Shown here: positions 63,961 through 64,000 of the stretch, in pieces
Layout: each line of letters opens with the position of its first letter
Numbering within the stretch: position 1 is the first letter of the stretch
Assembly (NCBI GenBank): GCA_036245525.1
Contig: BTPG01000006.1
Location: 71,236,964-71,300,963, forward strand
DNA: 64,000 nt
Source: Semisulcospira habei
Lineage: Eukaryota > Mollusca > Gastropoda > Semisulcospiridae
Reading direction: 5' to 3'
Made by a program: the position numbers and the translations under genes
The notes under the pieces: model-generated
Told to the model about the DNA's origin: nothing
Database searches by the model: none
The model's input: the letters and a program-made list of their open reading frames with translations, nothing else

Positions 63961-64000
63961 TAGTTAAAATTTATTGTCCCTACGGCATCAGAGATGATCA

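Overview
The window is eukaryotic nuclear DNA from an invertebrate animal. A mollusc, probably a gastropod, is the best guess. The evidence is spliced genes with GT-AG introns, dense dinucleotide microsatellites, tRNA-derived SINEs, a Penelope-like retroelement and very many short inverted-repeat (MITE) elements. The taxon is inferred from style and was not tested by any search.

Two complete protein-coding genes can be modelled, both on the minus strand, head to tail: tandem paralogues of the SLC26 (SulP) anion transporter/exchanger family. Gene 1 (30949 down to 19973) has 9 coding exons and 718 residues. Gene 2 (59926 down to 42082) has 8 coding exons and 782 residues. In both models all splice phases close and total coding length is a multiple of three. 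Each protein has a cytosolic N-terminus, the SLC26 transmembrane core and a C-terminal STAS domain. Some exon lengths are identical between the two (140 and 251 nt), but three intron positions differ, so introns were gained or lost after the duplication. Both carry A-P-P-R where well-studied SLC26 proteins have S-x-S-R at the anion site.

Layout: 1-19970 holds no recognisable gene, only MITEs, SINEs and microsatellites. 19973-30949 is gene 1, with a 37-copy 27-bp minisatellite in intron 5. 30950-42080 is intergenic: a truncated Penelope-like element with a GIY-YIG domain in opposite orientation just upstream of gene 1, large (CT)n/(GT)n/(CA)n tracts, and a 340-bp palindrome. 42082-59926 is gene 2. 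59927-64000 holds a TATA-containing candidate promoter and then repeats only.

The most striking non-genic feature is a community of at least seven families of near-perfect hairpin elements (60-230 bp), many flanked by TTAA. A repeat present at both ends of the window carries such an element at one copy and has the matching empty site at the other, which supports TTAA as the target. Elements share TTAAs in chains, exchange hairpin cores between different outer arms, and show paired substitutions in both arms. One hairpin arm has expanded into the 27-bp minisatellite. Separate MITE insertions appear to supply the stop codon of gene 1 and to abut a splice donor of gene 2.
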